A DNA stretch of 64,000 bases from Streptomyces galbus (GTDB taxonomy: Bacteria > Actinomycetota > Actinomycetes > Streptomycetales > Streptomycetaceae), in assembly GCF_005280195.1 (NCBI RefSeq), contig NZ_SZPR01000012.1:520861-584860 (forward strand), given 5' to 3'. The translations under genes were made by a program, and so were the position numbers. The notes under the pieces were generated by a model that worked only from the letters and a program-made list of their open reading frames with translations, ran no database searches and was not told where the DNA came from. Below, one piece after another: positions 15,966 through 23,865 of the stretch (positions within the stretch are counted from its first letter, which is position 1; each line of letters begins with the position of its first letter).

Positions 15966-16463
15966 ATGGGCACCGAGCCCGAGACGATGGGCGACGACGC
16001 CTACCAGCCCACCGGAACCAACGAGGAGCAGGAGGACGCGTCCCCGCTGGACCTGCAGGACGCCCTCGACGAGCGCACCTACGACGACACTCTCGACGAG
16101 GGCTACTCGCCGCCGGAGAAGCCGCTGGGCGTGACCAAGTACGGCACCACCGCGGCCGAGCAGCACGAGGGCGAGTCCCTCGACCAGCGCCTCGCCCAGG
16201 AGGTCCCGGACGCCACCGAGCCCCTCGGTGACGACGTGGGCGACCTCCCCGGCGGCGAGGGCGAACCCGTGGACCCCGAGGCGGGCACACGGCGGGCCGG
16301 CCGGCTCGTCGCCCCCGACGAGGGCGCCCACACCGACGAGACGAAGGAAGAGGTCGCCCAGGACGTCGGCATCGACGCGGGCGCCGCCGGCGCCGAGGAG
16401 GCGGCGGTCCACATCGTCGACGACAGCGACCTGCCGGAGGAACGGGAGTCGGGGGAGTACTAG
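15966..16463 (+). CDS. DUF5709 family protein
   Basis: This is a 165-residue, very acidic soluble protein without a signal peptide. Conserved DUF5709 features are visible: LDLQDALDERTYDDTLDEGYSPPEKPLG at residues about 27-55, SLDQRLAQEVPD, and the C-terminal IVDDSDLPEERESGEY. Family members are abundant, probably intrinsically disordered actinobacterial proteins of unknown role. ATG 15966 follows GAAGGAGG by 6 nt. A strong hairpin terminator stands 28 nt after the stop. Confidence 0.88.
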   Translation: MGTEPETMGDDAYQPTGTNEEQEDASPLDLQDALDERTYDDTLDEGYSPPEKPLGVTKYGTTAAEQHEGESLDQRLAQEVPDATEPLGDDVGDLPGGEGEPVDPEAGTRRAGRLVAPDEGAHTDETKEEVAQDVGIDAGAAGAEEAAVHIVDDSDLPEERESGEY

Positions 16464-16490
16464 TACCAGTCCTCCCGCAGGGGTGCCTCA

Positions 16491-16518
16491 GGGGCCGGGC
16501 GGTTCTCCGCCCGGCCCC
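16491..16518 (+). terminator. Hairpin terminator after the DUF5709 gene
   Basis: GGGGCCGGGCGG and CCGCCCGGCCCC form a perfect 12-bp stem around a TTCT loop. There is no T-tract, as is common in Streptomyces. It can also serve the leftward small gene that ends at 16573. Confidence 0.7.
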
Positions 16519-16519
16519 C

Positions 16520-16557
16520 AGGTGTCTGGTCGGTCCCCAGGTGTCTGGTCGGTCCCC
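16520..16557. repeat. Exact 19-bp tandem duplication
   Basis: AGGTGTCTGGTCGGTCCCC occurs twice with no gap (16520-16538 and 16539-16557), immediately beyond the terminator hairpin and before the end of the leftward small gene. Confidence 0.8.
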
Positions 16558-16572
16558 CGTACCCCGCAGGGC

Positions 16573-16761
16573 CTACGGCAGCAGCTTCTCGACCGCGTTC
16601 GGGTCCTCGGCCAGCTTGCGCCGGGCCCATTCGAGGTTGTGCGGCGTGAGGTCCCTGCCCGTGGCCATGACCACGTCCTCCGGCGACACATCGGTGCCAT
16701 TGCAGGTGTGCAGCAGGTTGTCCGGGGTGGCGCGGTCCTGGGAGGGCTGTGACGTCGACAT
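16573..16761 (-). CDS. Small conserved hypothetical protein
   Basis: This is a 62-residue soluble protein beginning MSTSQPSQDRATPDN and ending NLEWARRKLAEDPNAVEKLLP. ATG 16761 lies 7 nt after GAGGAG, a strong ribosome binding site. One Cys (CNGTDVSPEDVV) and a C-terminal amphipathic helix are visible. No domain is recognised. It is divergent from the MmpL gene at 17009. Confidence 0.7.
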   Translation of the reverse strand: MSTSQPSQDRATPDNLLHTCNGTDVSPEDVVMATGRDLTPHNLEWARRKLAEDPNAVEKLLP

Positions 16762-17008
16762 ATCTGGGCTCCTCGGGTCCGGATGGCGCTCCGGTCCGGT
16801 GCCGTCACCGGGCCCGCCATCGCCGTTCACCGCGGGAGCGCACCGGCCGGAAGGCGCCGGGGCCGCCCGGAGCCGCTGCCTCCCCACCACCACGGTAGCC
16901 CCGCCCCCCGCCGTACGGCCTCCCGGCGACCCGAGATGCCGGGCCACACCGCCTGGCGTGCAATGGAGGAGTCGGACATCCCGCTCCGGCGGAGAGGGCG
17001 GTGGGCCC

Positions 17009-19276
17009 ATGAACGCCACCACCGGTGGCCCGGGGGGCAAGCCGGGGAAGACCGCCGGGGGAGGACTGCGCGGCCTGGGCGAGTGGTGCGCCCGGCACTT
17101 CCTCGTCGTGATCATCGCCTGGCTGGTCGCGCTGGTCGCGCTCCAGGTCCTCAGCCGCACCTGGGGCGGCACCTACTCGGACAACTTCGCCCTGTCCGGC
17201 GTGCAGTCCCAGCAGGGCCTGGACGTCCTCGAGCGGCACGACCCGCAGGCCGGCGGCTACAGCAGCCAGATCGTCGTGCACGACGGCAAGCAGTCGCTGA
17301 CCGCACTCGGCTCGCAGATGTCCACCACGGTCGGCGACCTGCAGAAACTGCCCCACGTGCTCGCCGTGCAGAACCCGCTGTCCACCCCCGCCTCCCCGGT
17401 CGGCCCGCTGTCCGGCGACGGGCACACCGGCTACCTCACCGTCCGCTTCGACGTCCAGCCCTCCACGCTCGGCGACGGCTACCTCCACGGCGTCGACCAC
17501 GCCGTGCAGCCGCTGCGCGCGGCCGGCACCCAGGTGGAGTACGGCGGACCGCTCGGCGAACTGGCCCGGCCCGCCGCCGACGACCGGGTCAGCGAACTGA
17601 TCGGCTTCGCGGTCGCGATCGTCGTGCTGCTGGTCGGCTTCGGCAGCGTCATCGCCGCCGGACTGCCCCTGCTGACCGCGCTGATCAGCGTCGTCGGCGG
17701 CCTGGCCTGCCTGGGCCTGCTCGCCGCCGCCTTCACCTTCGCGACCGTCTCCCCGACCCTCGCCACCATGATCGGCCTGGGCGTCGGCATCGACTACGCG
17801 CTGTTCCTGATCACCCGGCACCGCCAGGGGCTGATCGACGGCGCCGATCCGGTGCGCTCCGCCGGGCACGCCACGGCGACCAGCGGACGCGCCGTCCTCG
17901 TCTCCGGCACCACGGTGATCATCGCCCTGGCCGGTCTGTACGCCTCCGGGGTGAGCTTCATCGGGAAACTGGGCCTGGCCGCCGCCGTCACGGTGGTCTC
18001 CGCCGTCGCCGGCGCCCTCACGCTGGTCCCGGCCCTGCTCGGCCTCGTCGGGCGCCACGTCGACCGCTACCGGGTGCGCCGCCCGGTCGCCGAGACGGAC
18101 GCCGACCCGGGGAGCGCACCCCAGGGCACCTGGCACCGCTACGCCCAGCGCGTCGAACGCCGGCCCTGGAGCTTCCTCGCCGCCGGCGTCGCCACGATCG
18201 CGGTGCTGGCGATCCCGGTGTTCTCGATCCAGCTCGGCCACATCGGCGACGGCGCCGATCCGACGTCCTTCACCGACCGGCGGGCCTACGACCTGATGAC
18301 CGACGCCTTCGGGCCGGGCTCCAACGGACCGCTCACCGTGGTCGTCGACCAGACGAAGGTGCCCTCCGACCAGCGCTCCGCCCTCGCCACCCAGGCCCAG
18401 AAGACGCTGAGCGCCGTCCCCGGGGCGGCCACCGTCACCCAGCTCACCCCGACCGAGGACGGGGACGTGCTGATCGGCACCGTCTACTCCGAGCAGGCCC
18501 CGCAGGACGCCGCCACCACGGACCTGACCAACCGGCTCGTCGACCACACCCTGCCCGACGCGGTCTCCGGCACCGCCGCCCACGGCTACGTCACCGGCAC
18601 CACCGCCGCCCAGGTCGACTTCCGCGACATCGTGGCGAGCCGGCTGCCCCTGATCATCGGCGTGGTCGTGGCCCTCGCCTTCCTGATCATCCTCGCCGTG
18701 TTCCGCGGCCTGCTCGTGGCGGTGAAGGCCGCCGTCCTGAACGTCCTGTCCATCACGGCCTCCTACGGCGTGGTGGTGGCGGTCTTCCAGTGGGGCTGGG
18801 GCGGCCCCGCGCTCGGCGTCTCGGGCAAGGTGCCCATCGAGAGCTACGTGCCGATGATGATGTTCGCGATCATCTTCGGCCTCAGCATGGACTACGAGAT
18901 CTTCCTGCTCTCCCGCGTCCACGAGGCGTGGCTGCGCACCGGCGACGCCGAGGCGTCCGTGGCCCACGCCCTGGAGATCACCGCCCGGGTCATCACCTGT
19001 GCCGCCCTGATCATGGTCAGCGTGTTCGCCGCGTTCATCCTCAGCGACAACATCGTGGTGAAGATGCTGGGCCTCGGCCTCGCGGTCAGTGTCCTCATCG
19101 ACGCCACCGTCGTACGGCTGCTGATGGTGCCCGCCGTCATGACGCTGCTGGGCCGGCACGCCTGGTGGACGCCCCGGTGGCTGGACCGGCTGCTGCCGCA
19201 CATCGACGCCGAGGGGGAGGGCGAGCCGGGGGTCAGCGGGGCTCCGGAGGGACCGGAACGAGCACGAGCATCGTGA
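17009..19276 (+). CDS. MMPL/RND family transporter
   Basis: This is a 755-residue RND-superfamily protein with the two-repeat MmpL layout: TM1 (about 30-50), a periplasmic loop, TM2-6 (about 190-355), TM7 (about 390-410), a second loop and TM8-12 (about 545-710). The proton-relay Asp-Tyr pairs are in GLGVGIDYALFLITRHR and FGLSMDYEIFLLSRVHEAW. These pumps export lipids, siderophores or other hydrophobic products. The substrate is unknown, and no polyketide or fatty-acyl gene is adjacent. ATG 17009 follows a GGAGAGGGCGGTGG stretch. The 3' end overlaps the convergent phosphatase gene by 44 nt, which leaves no intervening terminator. Confidence 0.9.
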   Translation: MNATTGGPGGKPGKTAGGGLRGLGEWCARHFLVVIIAWLVALVALQVLSRTWGGTYSDNFALSGVQSQQGLDVLERHDPQAGGYSSQIVVHDGKQSLTALGSQMSTTVGDLQKLPHVLAVQNPLSTPASPVGPLSGDGHTGYLTVRFDVQPSTLGDGYLHGVDHAVQPLRAAGTQVEYGGPLGELARPAADDRVSELIGFAVAIVVLLVGFGSVIAAGLPLLTALISVVGGLACLGLLAAAFTFATVSPTLATMIGLGVGIDYALFLITRHRQGLIDGADPVRSAGHATATSGRAVLVSGTTVIIALAGLYASGVSFIGKLGLAAAVTVVSAVAGALTLVPALLGLVGRHVDRYRVRRPVAETDADPGSAPQGTWHRYAQRVERRPWSFLAAGVATIAVLAIPVFSIQLGHIGDGADPTSFTDRRAYDLMTDAFGPGSNGPLTVVVDQTKVPSDQRSALATQAQKTLSAVPGAATVTQLTPTEDGDVLIGTVYSEQAPQDAATTDLTNRLVDHTLPDAVSGTAAHGYVTGTTAAQVDFRDIVASRLPLIIGVVVALAFLIILAVFRGLLVAVKAAVLNVLSITASYGVVVAVFQWGWGGPALGVSGKVPIESYVPMMMFAIIFGLSMDYEIFLLSRVHEAWLRTGDAEASVAHALEITARVITCAALIMVSVFAAFILSDNIVVKMLGLGLAVSVLIDATVVRLLMVPAVMTLLGRHAWWTPRWLDRLLPHIDAEGEGEPGVSGAPEGPERARAS

Positions 19277-20348
19277 CGTCGTCGCGGACCTCGGGGGCGT
19301 GCCGCAGGACGTCCGCCCAGACCCGGTCCGCCGTCACCGCCGGGTCGGGGTCGGCGAGCGCGGGCAGCCGTTCGGTCAGCGGGTAGAACGCGTCCGCCGC
19401 GTCGCGGGCCTCCCACACCCCGTCCGACGCCACGACCAGCCGGTCACCGGGCCGCAGGTCCAGCGTGAACGCGCTCGGCCCGACCGCCTCGGGCAGGCCC
19501 ACGCCCAGGGGCAGGCACGGCACCGCCTCGACCTGCGTGGCGGTGCCGTCCCGCAGCAGCACCGGCGGCGGGTGCCCGCACGCCACGCCCCGCACCCGGG
19601 CCGCGTCCGGCGCGAACTCAAGGAGCACGGCCGTGGCGAACAGCTCCGGGTACGCGCTGCGGGCCGCGTCCACCACCAGCCGCCGGTCCAGACGCGCCGC
19701 CACCGACGCCAGGTCCGGCAGGTCGAGCACCGCCTCCCGGAACGCCCCCAGCAGCGAGGCGACCGTCGCCACCGCCGACAGCCCGTGCCCCTGCACGTCG
19801 CCCAGCACCGCCCGCACCCCGTACGGGCTCTGCCGTACGTCGAAGAAGTCGCCGCCCACGAGCGTCCCGCGCTCCGCCGCCCGGTACAGGCCCGCGCACC
19901 GCACCGGACCGACCCGCTCGGGCACCGGCGGCGCCACCGCCCGCTGCGCGGCCTCCGCGATGGTGCGCTCGGTGTCGAGCTGGACGTCCCGCCGGCTGCG
20001 CACGTACGACACGAACACGCTCAGCAGCGCCACGAACAGCACGGTGAGCAGGTCGGCCTGGCCGGGCCGGTTCAGGTGGAAGACCGACGACGTCAGGATC
20101 GCCAGCACGGCCGCGCCGAGGGCGGCGGTCGCCAGCGGGCCGTACGACAGCACGGCCAGCGGCGGGATGGCGCCGAGCAGGAAGCCCAGGTCCTCGGCGT
20201 CGGGGGTGAGCAGGGCGGCCACCCCCACGCCCACGGTCAGCGCGAGCGGCAGGGCCCGCACCCACAGCGGCGGCGGAGCTCCCTGCAGCCAGCCGCGCCG
20301 CTCCCCGTCCCGCGGCGGACGCACCGCCGGACCACCCTCTGTGCCCAC
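19233..20348 (-). CDS. Membrane SpoIIE-type PP2C phosphatase
   Basis: This is a 371-residue protein. The N-terminus has about four transmembrane helices (about residues 25-125), followed by SRRDVQLDTERTIAEAAQRAV, a linker helix. The PP2C domain (about 140-371) has GGDFFDVRQ, VLGDVQGHGLSAVATV, CGHPPPVLL and the terminal RDDVTMLVLV. This is the membrane-sensor plus RsbU-like arrangement that dephosphorylates STAS partners. GTG 20348 (VGTEGG) follows a G-rich sequence. It is the second of four SpoIIE-type genes in the window and overlaps the MmpL gene tail by tail. Confidence 0.88.
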   Translation of the reverse strand: MGTEGGPAVRPPRDGERRGWLQGAPPPLWVRALPLALTVGVGVAALLTPDAEDLGFLLGAIPPLAVLSYGPLATAALGAAVLAILTSSVFHLNRPGQADLLTVLFVALLSVFVSYVRSRRDVQLDTERTIAEAAQRAVAPPVPERVGPVRCAGLYRAAERGTLVGGDFFDVRQSPYGVRAVLGDVQGHGLSAVATVASLLGAFREAVLDLPDLASVAARLDRRLVVDAARSAYPELFATAVLLEFAPDAARVRGVACGHPPPVLLRDGTATQVEAVPCLPLGVGLPEAVGPSAFTLDLRPGDRLVVASDGVWEARDAADAFYPLTERLPALADPDPAVTADRVWADVLRHAPEVRDDVTMLVLVPVPPEPR

Positions 20349-20446
20349 GCCCCCAGGCTCCACCACGGGCAGCCGGGCCGCATGCGGAGACCGGGCGGGG
20401 GAGCGAGACCGGGGAGTGCAGCGGGAAAGCGGGCGCGGGAAAACCG

Positions 20447-20846
20447 GTGGCCGTGCTCCGTCGGCGCCCCTGGGAGTCCCGGTTCGCCGCGGCCCGCGCC
20501 GCCGGGTGCGCGCTCCTCGTCGAGCGCTGCCGCTACCGCTGGACCCGGGCGTGCGGTCCGCCGGAACGCCCCGGCCGCCTGCGGTGCGCCCCCGAACCGG
20601 ACGACGGGGTCTTCCTCGACGCCCTGCGCCGCATCCACGCCGACACCCTTCGTCGGGGTGCTGCCCGAACACCGCGGCCGCGGCTACGGGTCCGACCTGC
20701 TGGCCGAGTGCACCCACCACCTGGCCGCCCACGGCGCCGAGTCCGTCGCCGCGGCCACGGACCAGGGCAACACGCCGATGGTGTCCCCCTTCGCGCGGGC
20801 CGGTTACCCGGTCCTCGGCGAGCGGGTGCACTTCGCGGCGGGGTGA
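20447..20846 (+). pseudogene. Decayed GNAT acetyltransferase (internal deletion plus frameshift)
   Basis: One frame (20447 to about 20655) encodes a GNAT-like segment, PWESRFAAARAAGCALLVER and EPDDGVFLDALRRIHADTL. The acetyl-CoA-binding part continues only in another frame from about 20643: PFVGVLPEHRGRGYGSDLLAE and a normal C-terminus, AFARAGYPVLGERVHF, up to 20846. Compared with intact relatives of this two-part GNAT type, the first roughly 100 residues and the segment joining the halves are missing, so a deletion joined the parts out of frame at about 20643-20650. No functional enzyme is expected. Confidence 0.65.
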
Positions 20847-20874
20847 CACGTGGCGGCCGGGCCGAGGGGGCCGG

Positions 20875-21270
20875 TCACGGCTCTTCGTCCCCGTGGCGGT
20901 GGGCGACCCGCCACCGTCCGTCCTCGCGGCGGTAGACCTGCGTCACCCGGAGCGTGTAGCTCCGGGGCTCGCCGCGGACGGACACGGACGTGTGCTCGAA
21001 GCCGGCCGTCCAGGCCACGTCGCCCACCACGTCGCACGCGCGCAGTTCGAACGTGTACGACGTGCAGTCGGAGAAGTCCTCCGCGAGGTGGGTGAAGAGC
21101 TCGTCGACCTCACGCAGCCCGAAGGCGTTGCGCCAGGCGCCGAGCACGCTCACCGGCTCCTCGTGGGACCACAGCGCCCTGCGCGGGCCCGCGTCGCCGT
21201 TGTGAAGGGCCAGCTCCGCCGCGTACAGGTCGGTTCCGACCCAGGCCAGGAAGTCGTCGCGCTCGCTCAT
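20875..21270 (-). CDS. SnoaL-like / nuclear transport factor 2 family protein
   Basis: This is a 131-residue NTF2-like protein. An N-terminal helix (RDDFLAWVGTDLYAAELALHNGD) is followed by WSHEEPVSVLGAW, FEL and the terminal strands SYTLRVTQVYRREDGRWRVAHRHGD, the typical SnoaL_3 pattern. It may bind a small ligand or act as a small enzyme. ATG 21270 is used. ATG 21279, with GGAG 10 nt upstream, is an equally reasonable start adding three residues. The 3' end lies 28 nt from the GNAT remnant, which converges on it. Confidence 0.85.
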   Translation of the reverse strand: MSERDDFLAWVGTDLYAAELALHNGDAGPRRALWSHEEPVSVLGAWRNAFGLREVDELFTHLAEDFSDCTSYTFELRACDVVGDVAWTAGFEHTSVSVRGEPRSYTLRVTQVYRREDGRWRVAHRHGDEEP

Positions 21271-21412
21271 GGCAGCCATCGAAGCGCCGCTCCGCCCCGA
21301 CCGCCTCCCGGCCCGGCAGGCGGGTGAGCCGCGACCGGACCGGCCCGTCCCTCGGCCCCGGTCCGAGCCGGGAGGGCCGCCCTCACCGGCGGCCCGCCGC
21401 TCCACCACCCGC

Positions 21413-22318
21413 CTAAGGAGTGTCCAGCACCCCCTGCGCGGTGCCGTCCAGGAGTGACTGCGACGCGGCCAGGATCTCGGTGACGCGCAGGGCGAAGGCC
21501 GCGTCGCACGGGTGGGGGACGCCCGACGCGGCGGCGGCGAGGAGTGCGTCCGCCGCGCGGGTCAGGGCCTCGGTCGCGCCCTCGGCGGTCTCCGGCAGCC
21601 GGGTCACCCCGGCCGTGCCGCGCAGCTCCACCGCGGCGCCGGCGGCGGCCTGCGGGGCGGTCAGGCTCAGCGTGGCCGTGCTGGTCGTGCCGCCCTGGTG
21701 CTCCAGGACCAGGTGGACCGTGTCACCCGGGCCGTGCGCCGCCGCCGCGATGCGGGACACGTCGCCGAGCACCGGCAGCAGCACGGACAGCGCGTGCGGG
21801 CCGACGTCCCACAGCGCGCCCTTCTCCCGCCGCCACGGCGACGCGGCGAACGGGCTGTCGCCGGTGAACACCGCGCCCAGCCACTCGGCCCGGGCGGTGA
21901 ACCAGCCGCCCTCGTCCGCCTGCCGCGCGATCCACTCCGCGGTCTCCGGCTGGAACCGGGTCGTGAAGAACACCACCGACGCGACCCCTGCCGCACGCAC
22001 CGCGTCCACGACCGCCCGCCCCTGGTCGACCGTCAGCGACAGCGGCTTGTCGAGCAGCAGGTGGCGCCCCGCCCGCGCGGCGCGCTCCGCGAGCGGCGCC
22101 TGGACGGCCGGGGGCAGGGCGACGGCCACCGCGTCCACGTCGGCGATCAGCGCGTCGACGTCGTCGTAGGGCCGCGTGCCGTGCTGGTCGGCGAGTTCCT
22201 TGGCGGCGTCGGCGCGCCGCCCCCACACGCCGACGAAGTCGAGGCCGCCGTGGGCGGCGAGAACCGGGGCGTGGACCATCCGCGCCCAGGGGCCGGTGCC
22301 GAGCAGACCGATGCGCAT
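21413..22318 (-). CDS. Gfo/Idh/MocA family oxidoreductase
   Basis: This is a 301-residue NAD(P)-dependent dehydrogenase. The N-terminal Rossmann fold shows GLLGTGPWARMVHAPVLAAH and the family motif LLDKPLSLTVDQGRAVV (Lys-Pro of the EKP signature, here DKP). A C-terminal substrate domain (about 120-300) has WDVGPHALSVLLPVLG, where His is the usual catalytic-site residue. The family oxidises or reduces sugars, inositols or related compounds. ATG 22318 follows AGGAGAG by 8 nt. No pathway partner is adjacent, so the substrate is not predicted. Confidence 0.9.
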   Translation of the reverse strand: MRIGLLGTGPWARMVHAPVLAAHGGLDFVGVWGRRADAAKELADQHGTRPYDDVDALIADVDAVAVALPPAVQAPLAERAARAGRHLLLDKPLSLTVDQGRAVVDAVRAAGVASVVFFTTRFQPETAEWIARQADEGGWFTARAEWLGAVFTGDSPFAASPWRREKGALWDVGPHALSVLLPVLGDVSRIAAAAHGPGDTVHLVLEHQGGTTSTATLSLTAPQAAAGAAVELRGTAGVTRLPETAEGATEALTRAADALLAAAASGVPHPCDAAFALRVTEILAASQSLLDGTAQGVLDTP

Positions 22319-22703
22319 GCCGTTGACTCTCCTCGCTGCCGTACGACAGGACGACGGCCGACGAACACCGGCCGCTCCTCAGCGAGCCTCGCACACCCGT
22401 CCGGCGGCCGTGCAGCCGCCCGGGTGACGGAAGAACGGCGGACGCGCGGTCACCCCGGCGACGAGAGACCGGCGGCCAGAGTGACGCCGGCGACAGCCAC
22501 CGGACCGGCGGCCAGGGTGACGCCCGCGACGCCACGAGACCGGTGACATTGCCGGTCCCCGGGGGCCCGTCGGCGGCCCACAGTGGCACGGCCATCCCAA
22601 CGGCGGTGATCCGCCGGCCGGCCGGACGGCGGGAGCCCGCCCCACGGGACCCCGTCCGGCGTGCACGGCCGGTGGCACGCCACGACCGAGAGGACCCCCC
22701 TCC
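22319..22703. repeat. Divergent intergenic region with phased direct repeats
   Basis: No gene is supported. Two 27-bp near-identical direct repeats (22468-22494 and 22504-22530, starting ACCGGCGGCCAG and ending GGGTGACGCCCGCGAC-like) are spaced 36 bp start to start. A shorter third copy of the core, GTCACCCCGGCGAC, is at 22449-22462. They lie between the oxidoreductase and the cutinase genes and could be regulator-binding sites for either. Confidence 0.5.
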
Positions 22704-23642
22704 GTGCAGCAGCACACCCGCACCGGCACTCCCCACCGCGCCCAGGTCCCCTCCGGACCGGCCCGGCGCGGGGCCCGGCGTCTGGCCGGCGCGGCGGTGG
22801 CGATCGCCGCCACCGTCGGCCTCAGCCTCCTCGGCGGGCCCGGCGCCCACGCGGCGGACAACCCCTACGAGCGCGGCCCGGCGCCGACGACGTCCAGCAT
22901 CGAGGCCCTGCGCGGCCCGTACGCCGTCTCCGAGACCTCGGTGTCCTCGCTCGCCGTGACCGGCTTCGGCGGCGGCACGATCTACTACCCGACCAGCACC
23001 AGCGACGGCACGTTCGGCGCCGTGGCCGTCTCGCCCGGCTACACCGGCACCCAGTCGTCCATCGCCTGGCTGGGCCCGCGCCTGGCCTCGCAGGGCTTCG
23101 TGGTGTTCACCATCGACACCCTCACCACGCTCGACCAGCCCGACTCCCGCGGCCGGCAGCTCCTCGCCGCACTGGACTACCTGACCGGGCGCAGCTCCGT
23201 GCGCGGCCGGATCGACAGCTCCCGGCTCGGCGTGATGGGCCACTCGATGGGCGGCGGCGGCAGCCTCGAGGCGGCCAAGTCGCGCCCCTCGCTGCAGGCG
23301 GCGATCCCGCTCACCCCGTGGAACCTCGACAAGACCTGGCCCGAGATCAGCACCCCCACCCTGATCTTCGGCGCGGACGGCGACACCATCGCCCCCGTGG
23401 CCAGTCACGCCGAGCCGTTCTACTCCACCCTGCCGTCCTCGCTGGACCGCGCCTACCTGGAGCTGAACAACGCCACGCACTTCACGCCCAACTCGTCGAA
23501 CACGACGATCGCGAAGTACAGCATTTCCTGGCTGAAGCGCTTCATCGACAACGACACCCGCTACGAGCAGTTCCTCTGCCCGCTGCCCAGGCCGAGCCTG
23601 ACCATCGACGAGTACCGGGGCAACTGCCCGCACACCTCCTGA
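22704..23642 (+). CDS. Secreted cutinase / polyester (PET-type) hydrolase
   Basis: This is a 312-residue secreted alpha/beta hydrolase. A twin-Arg/hydrophobic signal (ARRLAGAAVAIAATVGLSLL) ends GAHA at residue 50; the mature protein starts ADNPYERGP. It follows the bacterial cutinase/PET-hydrolase family along its whole length: SPGYTGTQSS (oxyanion Tyr), GHSMGGGGS with nucleophile Ser181, TPWN (substrate Trp), GADGDTIAP with Asp227, and NATHFTPN with His259. A C-terminal FLCP...GNCP pair would form the conserved disulfide. These enzymes hydrolyse cutin-like and synthetic aliphatic/aromatic polyesters. A terminator follows. A related lipase or dienelactone hydrolase role is the alternative. 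Confidence 0.9.
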   Translation: MQQHTRTGTPHRAQVPSGPARRGARRLAGAAVAIAATVGLSLLGGPGAHAADNPYERGPAPTTSSIEALRGPYAVSETSVSSLAVTGFGGGTIYYPTSTSDGTFGAVAVSPGYTGTQSSIAWLGPRLASQGFVVFTIDTLTTLDQPDSRGRQLLAALDYLTGRSSVRGRIDSSRLGVMGHSMGGGGSLEAAKSRPSLQAAIPLTPWNLDKTWPEISTPTLIFGADGDTIAPVASHAEPFYSTLPSSLDRAYLELNNATHFTPNSSNTTIAKYSISWLKRFIDNDTRYEQFLCPLPRPSLTIDEYRGNCPHTS

Positions 23643-23661
23643 CCCCGGCAGGCACCGCACA

Positions 23662-23692
23662 GCGGCGGACGCGCGACCGGCGCGTCCGCCGC
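23662..23692 (+). terminator. Hairpin terminator after the cutinase gene
   Basis: GCGGCGGACGCGC and GCGCGTCCGCCGC form a perfect 13-bp stem with loop GACCG, 19 nt beyond the cutinase stop codon. Confidence 0.7.
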
Positions 23693-23865
23693 GCCCCGTT
23701 CCCGGACCTGTGCCGGCGCACCGCGGCGGGGGCCGGGCGTTGGGCGACGGCACAGTCCGGTGAGCCGGGCGGCCCGCCAACTCCCAGCTCGCGCCGGGGA
23801 CCCGCGGGCGACCGGCACGGACGGAAGGCTTCCGGTCCACGTCACACGCTCGTAACGTCACGGGG

